From NCBI GenBank assembly GCA_018902385.1, contig JABSSW010000001.1:1240001-1304000 (forward strand): a DNA stretch of 64,000 bases. The letters are read 5' to 3'. The notes under the pieces were generated by a model. That model saw only the letters and a program-made list of their open reading frames with translations. It had not been told where the DNA came from and did not search any database. Of this stretch, positions 44,681 to 58,946 are shown one piece after another. The translations under genes and the position numbers were made by a program. Positions within the stretch are counted from its first letter, which is position 1. Every line of letters starts with the position of its first letter. This DNA comes from Physcia stellaris (taxonomy: Eukaryota > Ascomycota > Lecanoromycetes > Caliciales > Physciaceae).

Positions 44681-44685
44681 ACAAC
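44681..44685 (+). other. target site duplication, left (ACAAC)
   Basis: The five bases ACAAC immediately before the left LTR are repeated exactly after the right LTR at 58942-58946. This is the expected length of a Ty3/gypsy target duplication and fixes the ends of the outer element. Confidence 0.88.
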
Positions 44686-44857
44686 TGTTATGAGCAGTCT
44701 AGTCATCAGAATATTTGTTTGAAACAAACTTTCTGATTTACTGATCATTTAGTCAATCGGCGTGATCGACTTATGTAATTATTGTGATATATACTTGAAT
44801 TTTCGATCGTAATTAGCTAATTCAGTTTTTTATTTTTTCACATACTTGTTTCTAGCA
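44686..44857 (+). repeat. left LTR of the outer gypsy element
   Basis: 172 bp, TG...CA ends, aligning without gaps to the right LTR. All differences between the two are transitions. Confidence 0.9.
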
Positions 44858-47800
44858 ATATGATAACATCATCAATTATCATCAGTCGATTTGCATCATC
44901 GCTAGCAAATCATCATATCGCAAGTTTTTTTCATTGTAAATATTTCAATTAATCAAATCATCAATTTTTCAATTTTTTTCGATGTTTTGCATCGTTGCGT
45001 TAAATTACGTCATCGATTCGTCATTCGATGTACTTTTTCAGTCACGCGTTTGTCAAATGAAATTTGACGTCGTTCAAATCTTATTGAATTCTTGTTTTTC
45101 TCGCTTTTCTTTTTTTTTTCAACTTTTCTATTTTTCTGTTTCAATTACATCTCATTTCATCTTTGAAATCACTCTCATTTGACTCTTTGAGAAATTTTTC
45201 ACATTTTTCAAATTGACGAGTCGTTTGTTTTCAATTGTTATTGATATTGTTTTCGATTTTCGTCGATTTTTGAATTTTAATCATCGATACGTTCGTGAAA
45301 TCAACGAAAATATCAAACAACTGATTGTCGTCATAATTTTTGTTAATCAATCATTTGTTTTGTCAATTTTCAATTTTCGAATCATTTTTAAAAACTCGAA
45401 ATTCATTGATTATTTTTCGAAATGAATCATCGATATCATCAAATTTCGACGAGATATTCAAATTTTTCGAAACGTTACAACAGCATATCGATTTTCACAA
45501 ACTTATTTGAATTTTTTGAAATTTAAACACGCGTTTAATTCAATCATCAATGATTTTTCATCAAACGTTCGTTCATCGATAATTTCACGAAATCAACGAT
45601 TTCATCGTTTTTTTGAAAAGCAATTCATACGTGTGTCGAATTTTTCATCGTTTACGTCAAATTTTTTTTCTCGTCGAATAACGATCAACTTTTCGTTGAA
45701 CAATCAATTAATTATTTCACATTTGAAACGTCAATTGTCGAAACATTCGATTCGTTCAATTCAATCAATATTCGAAAAATTTCGATCGAAAAAAACATTT
45801 ACACACATTTTATAAATTTTAATTCAATGATTAACGTTTTTGATTCGAATTTTCAAATTGTCATTGCAACAATCGTCACGCAAATCGTCATTTCAATCAT
45901 CAATGATTTTCGATTTGAAATTCGACAAATGCGAGAATTTGCTGATCAATCAAGACAGCAAGACGAGTTTGAATCGTCAGATTCATCAAACGAAATTGAC
46001 GAAAACGCTGACGAAAACGAAAATGTTGACGAAAATTTTTACGACACATTTTTTTGACGTTCGAAAAAATTAAATTTTTTTGATTTTCATTTGTCAATTT
46101 TTTTTGAATCAAATTTCATGATCAAAAATGACAAAAACATCGTTTATCGTAATGTGCATTTTTTTTGCGAACGAATTCGAAATTTGATCGTTATTAAAAA
46201 ACAAAAATTGATTCGCATCAATTTCAATATTTGTATGATGGATACAGCGTTTATTTGATACATTTCGAAATTGAAAATTTTAAAACGTGTTGATTTTCGT
46301 AATCTCGATTTGAAAAAAAATTGAATCAAAAAATTTAAATTACGTTTCAAATCAAATCATTTTGTTGTCATCAATGTTTTCATCGTCGAACGTTACACGA
46401 TAATCGACGTTCGTAATGAACGTGAATCATTCGATTACATTCAGCAAATCGTTAGTCACGCTATGAACGTCAATTTTCAGAATACGCATCAACAATTCAT
46501 TTGAGTCTGAAAAAATTTCGATTTTAATTTAAAACGAGATATTTCGACGCTTAGCGAAATCATCTCGCTCATTGACTTTCTGAACATAATGAAAAATCGA
46601 AAGAAAATTTGACAAAAAATTTATACACGCGAAAATGATCGAGACGATCGTATTAATGATCGTCGTTTTAATCGTCAAATTAATAAATTCATTTCTCGAC
46701 AAAATGACAATCGTGACGATTATCAGTCGTTCGATGATTTTTACGCTTTTTATTTTTATTATTTTTTTTCTGATTATTATTCAAATCAAAATTCAATTTA
46801 CAATAATCAAAAATATCAATATCGCAATTACGATCGACAATCAAACGACGTCAAAAATCAACAAATTATTTTCGTTTCGATTTTCAATTTGTTTGCTGTT
46901 CGTCAATTTTTACGTATAATCAGCGAAAACGCGTCAAATTTCAAAAATCAAATCAGCAATTCGAAATCAAACGTTGAAAAAAAAAATAACAATCAACAAC
47001 GTGACGACAAGATTAAAATTTATGTAATCGACGAAAAAAATGAAAAACAATTTGAGAAAATATTTTTCAATCGAAAAAACATGAATATCACGTCGAAAAC
47101 GAGAATTTAAATTATTATGATCAAAATAATTATTCGAAAGAAAATGAAATGTCAGTAAATTTCATTTCGTTTGTTTTGATTAAAGTTTTTCAATCACGTT
47201 GTCGTCATTGCAAAAAATTTTCACATTTAACAATGTATTGCATAATCATTTGCGCGTTGATTGTAATTATTTGAATTCGATTGCGATTGTCGAATCGAAA
47301 TTTCAAAATGTCAATAATTTTATCGAAATCTATTTCATCGTAATTTTCATTGTCGAAATCATCAAAAGTCAGTCTAATCAATCTGATCAATTTATTTCGA
47401 TTTCTATTTTTATTCGATTCAATGTTGATTCGACTTTCGAATTGAACATTGATTACGAATTTAAAGATTGAAATTACATTAAGACACAAATTTCGTTGTT
47501 TTCAACGATTAAATCAAGAAATATTTGCATGAACATTGACGCAAACGTCATTCTCGTCGATCGTGTCTTTTACAAGAAACAAATATCAAAAAATACAATA
47601 CGTACAATGACTATTTCACTGAAAATACGCGAATTAGATACGAATCGACACGAAAACTGAAAATACGTCATTTGTGACATTTATTTTGTTGACATTAAAG
47701 TTAAAAATGACAAGTCAATCATTTTCGTGTTACGTCGAGAAATTCATTTAATGAATAATTTCAAAGTCAACATGTTTATAGACAACGACGTGCTTGATTT

Positions 47801-50800
47801 CGAAAATATTATCATAAATTCGATCAAGAAACAAATTCATATTATTAGCATTGATGTCATCATATCGCTGAATATTCGATCGTCAAAAATTTCAATTCAG
47901 CGATTCGTGCATATTCGCAAGATTACAATGATTTCATCACAATTCGAAATGATTGTAATCATACATCACACGACGTTATTCGCAAATAAAGATTTTCTAT
48001 TCGAATTTGCAAACGATATCAATTTCACGTTGTATGTTCATTTAATAAACGTTTTCACGTTTGTTGTTTTTGTTCGCAATGATCGAAATCAGACTATTCA
48101 AATTTTTCGTAATTTTCGACTAAATCGAATATCGAAACTTGACTTTTCTAATGTCTTTCAAATCGATATCGAGAACGTTGATCAAATTAAACATTTAACA
48201 ATTAAAAAAATCAAAATTCACACATCAAAACGATTGATTCAAAAAATTTTTGACAATTTGCGTTACAATTTATATCGTTGTCGTCATCATGAAATTTGCT
48301 GACATCAATGCAATCAATATTGACGTAATTAACGTTGATTTAATTAATGTTAATTTGTTTATTTTAATCGTATTATTGATATCGTCGATAACGAATTTTT
48401 CGATTGAATCATTATCGATTTCGTCAAAAATTTCACAGATTGTCGAATTCGTGCTTTTTAATGAAATTATCATATATCAATTTGAAATTATCGATTCGTT
48501 CATTAAAATTGTGAAAAACTTTTTCAATTTGTGACAAAACATCGATTTCGTCAAAATTTTTGAACAAAATTGAATGCGCATTTCATTAAAATTTGATTGA
48601 AAAAATCGAATGTTTGACAAAATCAAAATATACTCGTTGAAAATTAAAAATAAAAAATTGATAAATAAAATTTTTGACGAATTGCACGTCGTCGACAAAA
48701 TGTTTTGAATCAACGAATTCACATTTTTTTTATTCAATATTTTGTGTTTGAAAATTAAACGCAAATAATCAGCGAAAAAAACGTATCGTTATCGATATTA
48801 AAAATTTGAACGTTATCACACAATCGAATGTTTATTTTTTATCGTTTCAAAGCGAAATTATCGTCGCTGTTCGACATTGTAATTACATTTCGATAATTGA
48901 TTGTTTCGTTTTTTTTATCAATGACGTGTTCATTCGTCAAATCGACACAAATTCACGATAATGAATCATAAAAATCAAGAAAGTTTTAACGTAATCGTCA
49001 TGAAATTCAAAAACTCGTCGACATACGTGTAACGTCAAATTGATCGATTGTTTCGTCAGCACAAAATTTACGTTCGTGTTTACGTTGATGATATCGTGAT
49101 ATTTTCACGTATCAAGAAAAAACACGAAGTTCATTTTCGTGTCGTGTTTCAAATTTTCAAAAAGAACAACGTATCAATAAAATTTATCAAGACTTTTTTC
49201 GATTATTCGTCGATTTCACTTCTAAATCAAAAAATGAATTTTTTAAATTTAATCATTGCAATCGAAAAACTCAAAATCATCGTTAAATTGCGCTTTTCGA
49301 TCAATTTACGTCAATTGAAATTTTATTTAAATTTCATTGATTGAATGCGCGATTACATATCGTTTTACGTTGACATAAACAAATTTTTACAAAAACGAAA
49401 AATCGTCATGTTTCGTCATGATTTTTCGATTGACAACGTTCGTCGAACTTATGTTTTCAAAATTCGTTTGAATAAATTTTTCGAATTGAAAATCATTTTT
49501 TTTAAAATTTTACAAAATTTATTTTCGAAATTTTCATATTTAATTCATTCAAATAGCAGTCGACGTTTCTTTATCGATTTAAATGTTAACAAAAAGTTCG
49601 ATTTCGACGTCATGCTATATTACGTAAAAAATTTTTTTCAATCAATTTATGTCAAATCAATTTTCATCACGTCATGTCATTGAAGTCGATATTTTTTTTC
49701 AATCGATTTTTGACATCAATTGAAACGCGTTATTGATCAATCGAATTCGAAATAATTGAAATTGTATGAATACTTAAAAAAGTTCGTCACATCATCGAGA
49801 CTGACAGTACATTCGCTGACAAAATCGTCATTTACATCGATCACGATGCAGTTTTAAACATAACTAATCAGACATCGTTTATCATTTCGTTCACGAACAA
49901 GTTTAATTTTCGTTTGATCAAAATTTCTGATTATATTCAGCGATTTGATCTGAATATTCGTCATAAATCAGATAAGCAGCACATTGTGCTTGACGTTCTG
50001 TTTAAATTGATTAGCGATAACATCAATGTCTCTGATCACAACGACGAAAAACTGAACGCTTTATTTACAGTTTCGCTAATAGAAATGAGATTTGTCTTTA
50101 AGCAACGTATATTGAATGAATACAAATCAAATTTCAATTGACAACGCATTTTCAGTCAACTTGACGTCGAAATCAGCAACGAAGTCGCTGCAAAACTATC
50201 TTTTTATAAAAAAAAACGAATTTATTTTTCGTTTCGATGATTTCATTACAAAAAATCATGTTTACGAATCACGTAAATTTTGCATATTTCATTCGATCGT
50301 ACAAAACATTCTCGAGCTAATTCATAACGATGATCATTTTGATTATGTTAAATGTTTCGAACATATAATTTCTTCGTGATACATTCGCGATTTATCACGC
50401 TATTTAAAAGATTATTTGAAACATTGTTCGAAATGTCAAATGTATCAAATCAGACGTCACGCATCATATAAATTCATGCAATTTATTTTTACGTCGATTA
50501 TATCTTTTCACATTATTACGATGAATTTCATTTTGATTTTGTCATTTTTTGAAGAGAGTTTTGATATTGCATTTTCGATTATCGACAAATTCATCAAGCG
50601 AATGATCGTAATGTCAAACAAAAAAATTTGATTTGCTGATCAATGAAGCGAGACTTTGTTGAAACGATTAAACATAATCGATTGAAATTTTCTCAAAGTC
50701 ATCATATCAGATAGAAATAAAAAGTTTTTATTCGAATTGTGAACGACTATTTTCAAGAAATTAAACGTCAAATTGTTTTATTTCACAATTTATCATTTTC

Positions 50801-50904
50801 AAACGAATGATCAATCGAAACGAACGAATCAAATCGTCGAAATAATTTTGCGATTTCATCTGATTACTATGAAAAATTCAACTCAATGATCAAAAGTGTT
50901 TTTT

Positions 50905-51140
50905 ATCATGAGTCGTGCTTGAATAAACGTATTATTGACTAGCTAAACGAAGACAATAAGTTTGCAAAAGCAAGTAAATACAAAATGATGAAATTGCAAA
51001 CAGTGTGCGAACGTCAAGTCTCAAATCACGCTAATTTCGTCAGAAAATTAAAACATAATTCGATTCAGACATATCTGTCTAATCATTTATCATATCAATT
51101 ATTTATCTGTCTGATTTATCTGTCAGACATGTTCGTAACA
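50905..51140 (-). repeat. 3' LTR of the inner gypsy element (left on the map)
   Basis: 236 bp, ungapped match to 57428-57663. On the minus strand it begins TGTTACGAACATG. Confidence 0.9.
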
Positions 51141-54100
51141 CTATTTTTTTTTTTTCGCGAACGTCGTTTCGACGATTCGTTGTTGTTTCGAAATTTGAAA
51201 ATTTCGTTGAAAATTTTGTTAATCAATTCGTATGATTGCAAAATTCAGAAATTTCACGATCATCATTTTTCACTTTTTAGTGCTTTATTGTCATTTCAAC
51301 GCTCGATAAGATTTGACGACAATTTCTGAAAATGTTTTTGACACGATTCAGCTCTCTATGCGATGTAAATTTTGACTGTAAATAACATCGAAATGATAAT
51401 AAGAGCTGAATTGTTGAATAAAGATCGTGAAATCAAAAGCGAATGAATGAACATTGAATTCGTGATTTCAAATGTTAATTGAAAATAGTTTCGATTAATG
51501 TCAACATGACGATTTTTTTTCGAAAACGACGACGATTCGTTGAAAAATTTGATTCACTGACGACGATTTGAAATATTGAAATCAACGTTTTGAACGATTT
51601 TGAACTTGCTGTCGTGAAATGATTACGATGAAAATCGTTTATCACATCGCGAACATTATCGAATTTTTCGTTGTCGACATAGTATCACGTTCGATCATGA
51701 AATCAGTTCGATCAATTGACACGATATTGAAAACGATTGTAATGATATCGAAATTTCAAAATATCGTTCATTTCTCATTCGGAATTTTCGTTGACTATGA
51801 CGAAATCAAAAAATTCATTGATTTGATTTTCGAGTGAATCACGAAGATTTTTGCGCAGAAATCAACAGTGAAAAACATCGTAAATACGCATGATTTCAAG
51901 CAATTCGAGTCGATAAAAATTGCTCATACGTTGTAATATTTTGTAGAGATTTAGTTTTTTGTCATCGAATTTGTCAGACGATTTGATCGTTTTGATGTTT
52001 CGTCGATCGAAAAAAACGAAATTTTTTTCGACGTATTTTACGATTTTTCGATGTTTGTTGACTTGAATTGTCATACGTTTTTGAGTTATTTTTGCATGAT
52101 TTCGTACGTAATTAAGAATATTTTGCATCGTGTCGATAATATTCTTTGTTTTGACGATCAGAAGTCGCTTTTTCGTTGTAACATACGAAATAAAATCTGA
52201 TGAAAAACTCATACGAAAATGAAAGTTCTTATTGATGAAAAATGATGATAATTTTGTTGTTGCAAATATCGCGTTGTTGTTTGCAAATTCGATCATGAAT
52301 AATCAAACGTTTCAATCGTTTTGCATGTAATTGCAATATTGTCGCAATTGTTTTTCGATATTCTGATTGATTTTCTCGATTTGTTCATCGATTTCTGAAT
52401 GAAAAGCGATGAAAAACTTACATTTGATGTCGAGAATTTTGCAGAAAGCTTGTCAAACGAGCGATATGAATTGAAGTTTTCGATTTGACGTTATAAAAAA
52501 AAATAATTCATGCGTACGAAACACGTAATTGATAAATATTTTGATCGTGATTTTCGCATTTGTATTTTCATCGTCGACGATGCAAAACACGTAATGGCGT
52601 TTTTTATTAAATTTGTCGATTATCGTGCAAATGACGTTATGATCGTGAACGTCGAACAATTCGATGATAAAATTCATGAATATGTCGATTCAACGTTGCA
52701 AAGAAATGATCAAAGAAATAAATAAGTCATTTTTTCGATTTCGAAAGATTTTCGTACGTTGACATTCATGACAATTGCGTACGTATCGACGAACGAATTT
52801 GCGCATGTTGAATCAATAATAATCGCGACGTATAAAATTTTTCATACGATTGAAATCTGAATGTTTCGAAATCGAAAATTCATGAATTTCTTTGAGAAAG
52901 TCAACGAATAAAAAAACGTCGACAAACATTCATAGTCGATCATTTCGATATAAAATATCGTTTTTTTCATTGCAATTTCGTAAGTCGATTTCGTTCATTG
53001 ATGTGAAATTTTGTTCGATGATTTCACGATATGTCGTGCAATCATCGTCAGTTTTATTGACAATCAAAATTCGTTCGTAAATAAATTCGTCAGATTTTAT
53101 CGCGTGAATTTCGAGTCGTTTTGAAATGAACAATATTTGTTTTCGATATTGATGTCGTTCATCAGTTTCGTTTTTGAATCGAAAATCAAACATACGAATC
53201 AGAACATTTGTTTTAACGTTTTGAATTTCGAATTGAAATTGAATGACAATGTTAAATTTCGAGAGAATTTTTGTTCAACGAGTTTGACGAGAAATGAGTT
53301 TCTTTGACGTCATGAAAATTTTCAGTTCTTTGTGATCGATGAAGATTTTGATCGATTTTTCGATGTTTTCGAGTTCAAAACGTCAATGTTTTAGACAGCG
53401 AATGATGATTAATAACTTTTTGTCATAAATTTCGTAATTGCATTCGGTTGAAATCATGTTGCGACTGTAAAAAGTAACGAGATGCAACATTTTTTCGTCG
53501 TCATATTGAGATAACACTTTTGCATTGACGTAATCAAAAAAGTCGATTTTCAAAATGATTTGTTTTGTTCGATCGTAATGTCGTAATATGAAAGTTTTCG
53601 TCACTGTTTTCTTGAGAAAATTGAAAACTTTTTCGATTTTTTCAGTTCATTCGAAATTCACAAATTTCTTGATCATTCGGATGAAAACTCGAGTTTTTTT
53701 CGAAAAGTCACGAATGAATCGTTTGTAAAAATTGACGAAACTCACGAAAATTTGTATTTTTTTCAGATTCGTAAAACGTTTTCAATTGACAATGATTTTT
53801 ATTTTTTCGAATTCATGCGAAAGTCATTTATCGATAATATGACGTTTAGAAATGTCATTTTTTCTTGAAGAACTCGCATTTCTCAATATTCATTTGTAAT
53901 TCGACTTTTTTGAATCTTTTCAATATTTTACGAACGTGAACGATGTGTTTCTTTTTGAATTTGCTGTAAATGAAAATATCATTTAAATAGATTTGACAGA
54001 AATCGTTCAAAAAATTGAATAACAAATCGTTCATGTAATGCTGTCAATTCGCGAGTTCGTTGATCAATTCGAAAGATAACATTCGATATTTGTACGATTT

Positions 54101-57100
54101 CATGAAAATAACGAACGTGATAAATTTTTCATTTTTTTCATTCATTCGAAACTTGTTGAAAATCGATATGATATTCAGTTTGATCAAATATTTGCAATTT
54201 TGCATTTTAGCTAAAGTTTTTTCGATCAAGAAAATGAAATATCGATTGCGTTTCGTGATGTGATTAAGTCGTCGATAATTCACACACAAACGTAATTGAT
54301 CATTTGATTTGATTGCAAATAAAACGAACGAAACGTATGTTGTTTGATTGAGTACGATGAAATTTTTCTGAAAATTATTTTTCAAGTATTTTTTGAATTT
54401 CTGAAATTTGAATTCGAACAAAGAATATATTCGATTTCGAAACAATGTACTGTTATCGTTTAAAAATTCGATTTTGTGATCGTAAATTCGATGCGACGAC
54501 AATTCAATTGTTTTTTGAAAATCGAATATTTTTGACAAATGTCTGAAATATTTCGATATTTTTTTTATTATACGTTCAAGAATCGATTTGATTTGTTCGT
54601 GTTTCAGAATTTTTTTGATCATGACGACAATTTTCAACGATTCAAGATTTGTTCGCAATGTTTTGAATGCGAAGTCGATTTGATTGATCGTAATGAAAAA
54701 ACATTGCATTTTTTGTTTTCGATTTTTGAAGTCGACGAATAAGCAAAAAAAAATCGCATCAATTATCGCGATATTCATCGAATCGTCTGAGTTCAACTTT
54801 GAAAATGAAAAAATTTCGAATTGTTGTTTTTTGACTTTTCAACGTTTGTTGCGTTGTTTTTTCAAGTTTTTTTTTTTGACGAACGTCGCTTTCGTAATTG
54901 CTGTGATATCAATTTTTGAATGATTTGATTCAATGACGAACGACTCGTCATTTTGATCGACTTTCGAGTGAGTGAAACAATCGAAACATTTTGAATCGAA
55001 TATTTTTGATTCGTCTTGTACATAAGACGCTGAGAAATTAAATTGCGAACGAAATAGAATCGTATATCGAAATTTTATTGTAGCAATATGTTTCGCGTTA
55101 TTTGTTTTCGATAAAGAGACATCGCGACGTCAACTAGATACGTTTCATCGACGATTTGAATCAGGAATTTTCAAACGTCGAATTTGCATTGTTTTGATGA
55201 ATATATTGTCATGATGATTACATTTGAATGATTTGAAAATCAATTTATCGTAAATCATATTCAAAATAATTTTATGCTTGTTCATTCACGATTTTTTTAA
55301 AATTATCGAATGATTGTTCAGATCGATGATAAACAAAGAAATTGTCAACTCGAAATACAAATCAATTGTCAGTTTGAAATAAATGACATGAATTATTGAA
55401 AAAATCTGACGATCGTCGAATTCAGTAATGAGCTTCGATTTCAATAGGAATACGAAATTCATGTTCAGCATGTTGCATACAAATTGCGCAATTTCTTTAT
55501 CAATGAAAACATAATCAATTGCATCAATGTTTATTAAAGTTTTTAGTTTATGTTTATTATCGTTGAATGACAACGTACAATTGATGATTAAAAATCGTTT
55601 GACAAAAAAATCAAACAATTCGTCATGATGAGTAGAGAAAATTTTTAAACATTCATCAATCGCGTTTTTGATGTGAGTTATCAGTTTTTCGAATCAAACT
55701 CGTTCGATTCGTTAATCATGTTCATGTAAAACATTTGCATCTTGTGTCAATGACGCTTTTGATGTTTGTGAACGTTCGAACACTTTTTTTATACGTGATC
55801 GATTTCATCGCAAGTGAAACATTTGTTCGTAACGATCAACTTGTCAATCATCGAGTCACGAATCTTGATTTCAACGTTGAGATGAAAATGAATTGCAAAT
55901 TTCGCGAAAGAAATCGAAATAACAAATTTCACAAAAAACATCGAAATCGAAACGACAAAAATTGATTTGAATTGAGACAATTCAAAACGTTGTTGACGAA
56001 TCGCGATTTTTTCTTTTCGAAAACTCGATTGTCGATTGTATATTTGTTGCAAAATGATTCGGATTTTATCGAACGTGATAAACTCGCGAAAATATACATT
56101 CATCGTTTTTTTCAGATTTCAGAAGATTTTATTCATTAATTTTTCGATCTTGATGACTTCGCTGTAATCGATTGAATTGCTAAGACGAAAAAAAATGAAA
56201 TAAAAAAACTGAAAGTTGTGTGTATTCATGATCAATGTTCGGAATTGAATACGCATATTGCGTTTGAAATCAGAATTTTCGAAAATGAAATTCAGAAATT
56301 TCAACATCATGTGTCAATTTTTGAAATGATTCATGTCGATATCACGTATCGATTGTATGTGATTATCGACATCATTTTCAGTTCAATCAATCACAATGAT
56401 GATTGCGATCATGTTCGTATCGTAATGATCAACGTTGATCGTCATTTTATCATGCATTTTTGTTTTTCAAATTCGTCAAGTAAATTTCATTTCGTCGATG
56501 AATTTAGAAAAATCTGAATGAATTTTCGAGCGTCGTTTGCTTTTATTGAAAAAATTAATTACGTTGATTTCGTCGTCGTTTTTTTCATCGTCGTCGTCAA
56601 GATTTCGTGTACGATCGCGAGTCGTGACTAACAAAACGTCGTGATTTTTCTTGAGAAAAATGTAATCGTGTTGTTTGATTAAAAGTCGATCACGCGTTTG
56701 TTCGTAATTGATTTTCAATGTATTCATTTTTTTACGAATTTCATCGAATTCAGCGTTTGTGTTGATCAGCTCATCACGATCGACGCTGACGATATTGTAC
56801 AAATTTTGATACTGAATCAGAACGTTCAGATAGTTGTCACGATCGATGCGTAATCGATCAAATTCTTTCAAAAAATCGATGACTTTTTGATTGACTCATC
56901 ATTTCAGTTGATCGATGATGACAATGTTCAAAAAATGAATGATTTCATTATTTTTCATTTTTATGAATTCGATCGTTGAAACAAATCGACGACGTTTGAA
57001 CTGTTCGACGAAATTCTCGTCGAGAAAATTGTCATTGATTTCATGCAACATACGATTCACATTGAAACGTAGCGTTTTGAGACGTTGTTTCATCGAAGTA

Positions 57101-57427
57101 AAAAATTCGAAAAAAGTTGTTTCGTGATGACTTCGAATCATGTCTAGAAATGAAGAGTTGAAAAATGATAAAAGAAAAAAAATTAATCGAATCAGTTTTC
57201 GTTTTTTCGTCGTCTTTTATCGTCGAAGATATCGTCGTTTGCGTGAAAATTCGGCTTGTTATTTCACGATTTTCGTCAAGTGTCTCGTCAGAAGAACTTT
57301 TGATCGTTTGTCTGATCAACAAGACTTTTCGTCGTTTGTTTCGTCAAAAAAACTTGATCGATTTGAAGTTTTATTTTTGAACGTTCGCGTATCACGACGA
57401 GCGATAGAATTGGAAATTTATTGTAAT

Positions 57428-57663
57428 ATCATGAGTCGTGCTTGAATAGACGTATTATTGATTAGCTAAACGAAAACAATAAATCTGCAGAAACAAATAA
57501 ATACAAAATGATGAAATTGCAAACAGTGTGCGAACGTCAAATTTCAAATCACGCTAATTTCGTCAGAAAATTAAAACATAATTCGATTCAGACATATCTG
57601 TCTAATCATTTATCATATCAATTATCTATCTGTCTGATTTATCTGTCAGACATGTTCGTAACA
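57428..57663 (-). repeat. 5' LTR of the inner gypsy element (right on the map)
   Basis: 236 bp, ungapped partner of 50905-51140. The outer element resumes directly after it. Confidence 0.9.
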
Positions 57664-58769
57664 TTTTTCAAAATTCAGCGTCATATCAATAATGTCAACT
57701 TTTCTGTCATTGACAAAAATTCAAACGAAACTGTTTATGATTTCACTCTTTTGCAAATCGCTGATTTGTGAAAATTTTTCGCAAATTTTATCGTCGTCGT
57801 CGTCGATGCAAATTCATCGTTATCGTTTGACATTTTCATCGACGTCAATTTCTCATTCGTGATTAAAATTCGAATAAAAATAACAAATTTCATAATTTTC
57901 GCTCAAATGAAAATTAAACGACATTATGACGACAAGCACAAATCAATTTACATGCGCGAAAAAGATTACGTTTTCATTAAATTACATCATGAATACGATA
58001 TATTTTCGACGACGATATTAAAATTCAAATTTAATCAACAATTCGCTGATTCGTTTCGCGTGTTAAAGCGAATGAAACGACTCGTTTATAAATTAAAATT
58101 ATTTTCTCATTGACGTATTTATTCGATATTATTCATTGTTCAATTAAAATCGATTTCTGTTTTTATCGAAAATTTTTTTAAAAAACATAAAATCGAATCG
58201 TTCGAGTTTATTTTCGTCGAAAACGACACGAATAAAATTAAGTTTTTCGAGATTGAACGATTAATGAACAAACGTCAAATTGCACGTCGTGATTCGAAAT
58301 ATCTGATACGTTGAAAAAACTGTGAATCAGAAAATGATGATTGAAAAAATTTTTTTGAATTAAACAACGTTCAAAATTTTGTCGACGATTACGAAAAAAT
58401 CAAACAACGAATTTTTATTCTTTTTGATCGATTAGCGATAAAAAACATTTCGATGATTTCAAAATCGATTAAAAAACGTAAATCAAAACGATTTTTCAAG
58501 AAGTTTTTTGCAATCATTTCGTCAACAATTGTATTCATTTCGTTCGTCGTTTCATCGTTTTCAATTGATCAGAAATTCGTCGTCGTTATTAGAAAATCTT
58601 TTTCAATTTTGAAGTTTTTCGCAATTATCGTCGTTGATTTTTCGATCGTTGATTTTTCGATTCGTCGTTCGTTTCGTTTGCTATTAAACAATGATGATAA
58701 TAAAATTTAAAATAATATGATTAAAATGACAATTGAAACAACGTTTTTTTCTTTTGATTGTGAACAAAT

Positions 58770-58941
58770 TGTTATGAACAGTCTAATCATCAAAACATCT
58801 GTTTGAAACAAACTTTTTGATTTATTGATCATTTAATCAATCGACGTGATCGATTTATGTAATTACTGTGATATATATTTGAGTTTTCGATCGTAATTAA
58901 CTAATTCAGTTTTTTATTTCTTCACATACTTGCTTCTAGCA
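58770..58941 (+). repeat. right LTR of the outer gypsy element
   Basis: 172 bp, partner of 44686-44857, followed by the second ACAAC. Confidence 0.9.
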
Positions 58942-58946
58942 ACAAC
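58942..58946 (+). other. target site duplication, right (ACAAC)
   Basis: Exact repeat of 44681-44685. Confidence 0.88.

Larger units (their letters stand above)
50905..57663 (-). mobile_element. Ty3/gypsy LTR retrotransposon fossil (inner), inserted in the outer one
   Basis: LTRs of 236 bp at 50905-51140 and 57428-57663 enclose about 6.76 kb read on the minus strand. A TTTTT run on each side fits a 5-bp target duplication, though T-rich surroundings limit its precision. Parts from its 5' end (right) are: gag-like region about 57.3-56.1 kb; a zinc-knuckle pattern near 55.8 kb; aspartic protease-like region about 55.6-55.3 kb; reverse transcriptase about 54.8-54.0 kb (CVNYRRLN region); RNase H near 53.6-53.4 kb; and integrase about 53.2-51.9 kb, with a CTIIDKF core motif. 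It belongs to Ty3/gypsy but to a different family from the outer element. It is broken by many changes throughout. The LTRs differ at 11 of 236 positions, fewer than in the outer element, in keeping with its later arrival. Confidence 0.9.
44686..58941 (+). mobile_element. Ty3/gypsy LTR retrotransposon fossil (outer), interrupted by a second element
   Basis: LTRs of 172 bp at 44686-44857 and 58770-58941 begin TGTTATGA and end CTAGCA, with the ACAAC duplication outside. Without the inserted element its own length is about 7.5 kb. Parts in order on the plus strand are: gag-like region about 45.2-47.2 kb with a CCHC zinc-knuckle pattern near 47.2 kb; a protease-like region near 47.7 kb; reverse transcriptase with the YVDDIVIFS motif near 49.1 kb; the RNase H to integrase linker near 49.95 kb; integrase with its zinc-binding region about 50.2-50.7 kb; and, beyond the insertion, the integrase C-terminal region about 57.7-58.1 kb. 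The order of integrase after reverse transcriptase identifies gypsy. It is heavily broken (many breaks throughout) and inactive. The LTRs differ at 16 of 172 positions, but hypermutation makes this useless as a clock; it must be older than the element inside it. Confidence 0.9.
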
